Below the pieces are notes generated by a model that was not told where the DNA came from, did not search any database, and worked only from the letters and a program-made list of their open reading frames with translations. A stretch of 15,872 bases of DNA from an uncultured Roseateles sp. (GTDB taxonomy: Bacteria > Pseudomonadota > Gammaproteobacteria > Burkholderiales > Burkholderiaceae): the NCBI GenBank assembly GCA_946886855.1, contig CAMPJJ010000116.1, positions 1-15,872 of the forward strand, in the 5' to 3' direction. A program made the position numbers and the translations under genes. Positions 14,330 through 15,872 of the stretch are shown here, in pieces (position 1 is the first letter of the stretch; each line of letters starts with the position of its first letter).

Positions 14330-15872
14330 ATGAACTTCTCAGGCCTCAAGGTCAAGACCAAGTTGTGGGCGGGTTTCGGCGTGATGGCGGTGATCGTCGC
14401 CGCCGTCTCCGGCGCGGCGCTGCACTGGCTGAACCAGTCGAGCTCGCGCGTCGAGAACTACCTGAGCGGCGTCGCCGCCCGGGAGCGGCTGGTGATCGCG
14501 GTGCAATCGGCGGCGAAGTCGCGGGCCATCGCGGCCCGCAACCTGGTGCTGGTCACGACGCCGGAGGACCGGACGAAGGAACTCGCCGCCGTCACGCAGT
14601 CGCATGAGGAGGTGAGCCGGTCGCTCGCGACCTTGAAGTCGCACCTGGCCGCCGCCACGGATGCAACCGCGCAGGATCGGACGCTGTTCGACAAGGTGGC
14701 GGCGATCGAGGAACAGTATGGCAAGGTCGCGTTGGCGATCGTCGGCCTGGCCAACGACGGCAAGCGCGACGACGCGGTCGCCAAGATGAACGCGGAATGC
14801 CGCCCGCTGCTGGCGGCGCTGCTGACCGCCACCGGCGATTTCATCCACTACGAGGATCAACGCTCCGCCGCCGAGACCCAGGAAGCAACCGAGCTGTTCA
14901 CCAAGGGTCGCCTGCTGCTGATGACGACGGCGGTCCTCTCGGCCGCGGTGGCCGGCCTGCTGGGCTGGATGATCAGCCGCGCGGTGACGGCGCCGCTGAA
15001 CCGCGCGATCAAGGTCGCGCAATCGGTGGCCGACGGCGACCTGCGCGACGAGATCCACGTCGACGGCCGCGACGAGCTCAGCCAGCTGCTGACGGCGCTG
15101 AAGGCCATGAGCGGCAACCTGTCGACGATGGTGACCCACGTGCGCCAGGCGGCGGACGGCATCGCCACCGCCTCCACGCAGATCGCCAGCGGCAACCACG
15201 ACCTGTCCAGCCGCACCGAGACCCAGGCCAGCGCGCTGCAGGAGACGGCGTCCTCGATGGCCCAGATGACCGAGACGGTGCAGGTCAACGCCGAATCCTC
15301 GCGCAAGGCGACGGGGCTGGCGGGCGCCGCGGCGCAGGTCGCGGGCCAGGGCGGCGAGGTGGTGCATCGCGTGATGACCACGATGGAGGCCATCACCGGC
15401 TCCAGCAAGCGGATCGGCGACATCACCAGCGTGATCGACGGCATCGCGTTCCAGACCAACATCCTGGCGCTGAATGCGGCCGTCGAGGCGGCGCGCGCCG
15501 GCGAGCAGGGCCGCGGCTTCGCGGTCGTGGCCAGCGAGGTGCGGGCGCTGGCGCAGCGCAGCGCGCAGGCGGCCAAGGAGATCAAGACGCTGATCTCGGA
15601 TTCGGTCGCGACGGTCGATGCCGGCGCGGTGCAGGTGCAGGAGGCCGGGCGCACGATGGACGAGGTGCTGACGCAGGTCCGCAAGGTCACCGATCTGATG
15701 GGCGAGATCAGCGCCTCCACCGACCAGCAGACGCATGGCATCGTGCAGGTCAACGAGGCGGTGGCGGCGATCGACCGCGGCACGCAGCAGAATGCGGCGC
15801 TGGTCGAGCAGAGCGCCGCCGCGGCGGAGAGCCTGCGCCAGCAGGCGATGGCGCTGACCGAGGCGATCTCGC
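14330..15872 (+). CDS. Methyl-accepting chemotaxis protein, Tsr-like (3' partial)
   Basis: This is a transmembrane chemoreceptor that senses a ligand in the periplasm and controls CheA through CheW. The first 514 residues are seen before the window ends. Membrane helix 1 is near residues 12-34, a periplasmic part of about 160 residues is predicted as a four-helix bundle, and helix 2 is near 195-217. A HAMP domain follows (about 216-268, with P-L-N-R-A and D-G-D-L). The signalling domain has the conserved hairpin tip [26 protein letters not shown] around E386-F397, near identical to E. coli Tsr/Tar of the 36-heptad class. Glu/Gln methylation-site-like pairs precede it ([11 protein letters not shown]). 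Whether a C-terminal CheR-binding pentapeptide exists is outside the window. The ligand is not known. It is probably its own transcription unit, 197 bp from the glycosyltransferase operon. Confidence 0.96.
   Translation, partial: MNFSGLKVKTKLWAGFGVMAVIVAAVSGAALHWLNQSSSRVENYLSGVAARERLVIAVQSAAKSRAIAARNLVLVTTPEDRTKELAAVTQSHEEVSRSLATLKSHLAAATDATAQDRTLFDKVAAIEEQYGKVALAIVGLANDGKRDDAVAKMNAECRPLLAALLTATGDFIHYEDQRSAAETQEATELFTKGRLLLMTTAVLSAAVAGLLGWMISRAVTAPLNRAIKVAQSVADGDLRDEIHVDGRDELSQLLTALKAMSGNLSTMVTHVRQAADGIATASTQIASGNHDLSSRTETQASALQETASSMAQMTETVQVNAESSRKATGLAGAAAQVAGQGGEVVHRVMTTMEAITGSSKRIGDITSVIDGIAFQTNILALNAAVEAARAGEQGRGFAVVASEVRALAQRSAQAAKEIKTLISDSVATVDAGAVQVQEAGRTMDEVLTQVRKVTDLMGEISASTDQQTHGIVQVNEAVAAIDRGTQQNAALVEQSAAAAESLRQQAMALTEAIS

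Overview
The window is 15,872 bp of very GC-rich DNA. All seven genes that can be supported lie on the + strand. The strong third-position G/C, the Tsr-like chemoreceptor and the FrpC/RTX-like C-terminal modules suggest a beta-proteobacterium of the Burkholderiales, perhaps near Roseateles/Mitsuaria or Ralstonia. That placement is inferred from composition and protein style; there is no rRNA or other phylogenetic marker here.

Layout. (1) Positions 1-7634 hold two paralogous giant proteins in tandem; the first is cut by the left edge. Each is almost wholly built of octapeptides of the form A-L-[ST]-[ST]-x-Q-[VIL]-x: 94 visible copies in the first and 154 in the second, with no break in the 8-residue phase. 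Each ends in a C-terminal module of about 180 residues with EF-hand-like Ca2+ loops, an Ala/Thr-rich linker and a shared last tail. A second level of order sits above the octads: landmark octads recur mostly every 17 octads (136 residues, 408 bp) in both genes. The last spacings (16, then 19 to the end of the array) are the same in both paralogs. (2) Positions 7812-11024 encode a 1,070-residue protein of no family I recognise, with a Ser/Ala/Pro-rich N-terminus, a helical middle and two or three beta-rich stretches; it looks like an effector or secreted protein. (3) Positions 11184-14132 form a tight three-gene glycosyltransferase operon: a GT4 enzyme, a DUF5672-type protein and a divergent glycosyltransferase-like protein. 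(4) Position 14330 to the right edge holds a methyl-accepting chemotaxis protein, cut at its C-terminus.

How they may work together. The two octad proteins are cysteine-free and lack a visible Sec signal (second paralog). They carry Ca2+-loop modules typical of large type I-secreted proteins, so they are probably secreted or surface proteins. No type I or type III secretion gene is in the window. Nearly every octad carries Ser/Thr at positions 3-4, and a dedicated glycosyltransferase operon lies nearby. O-glycosylation of the arrays is therefore a testable but unproven idea; the operon may equally serve LPS or exopolysaccharide. The chemoreceptor looks like an ordinary neighbour.

The intergenic gaps (119, 177, 159 and 197 bp) hold several hairpins and palindromes, listed separately. 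No stretch over 300 bp lacks a gene, and I see no tRNA, rRNA, CRISPR array, insertion sequence or integrase. The many long open frames on the - strand and in other + frames are by-products of high GC and repeated codons.
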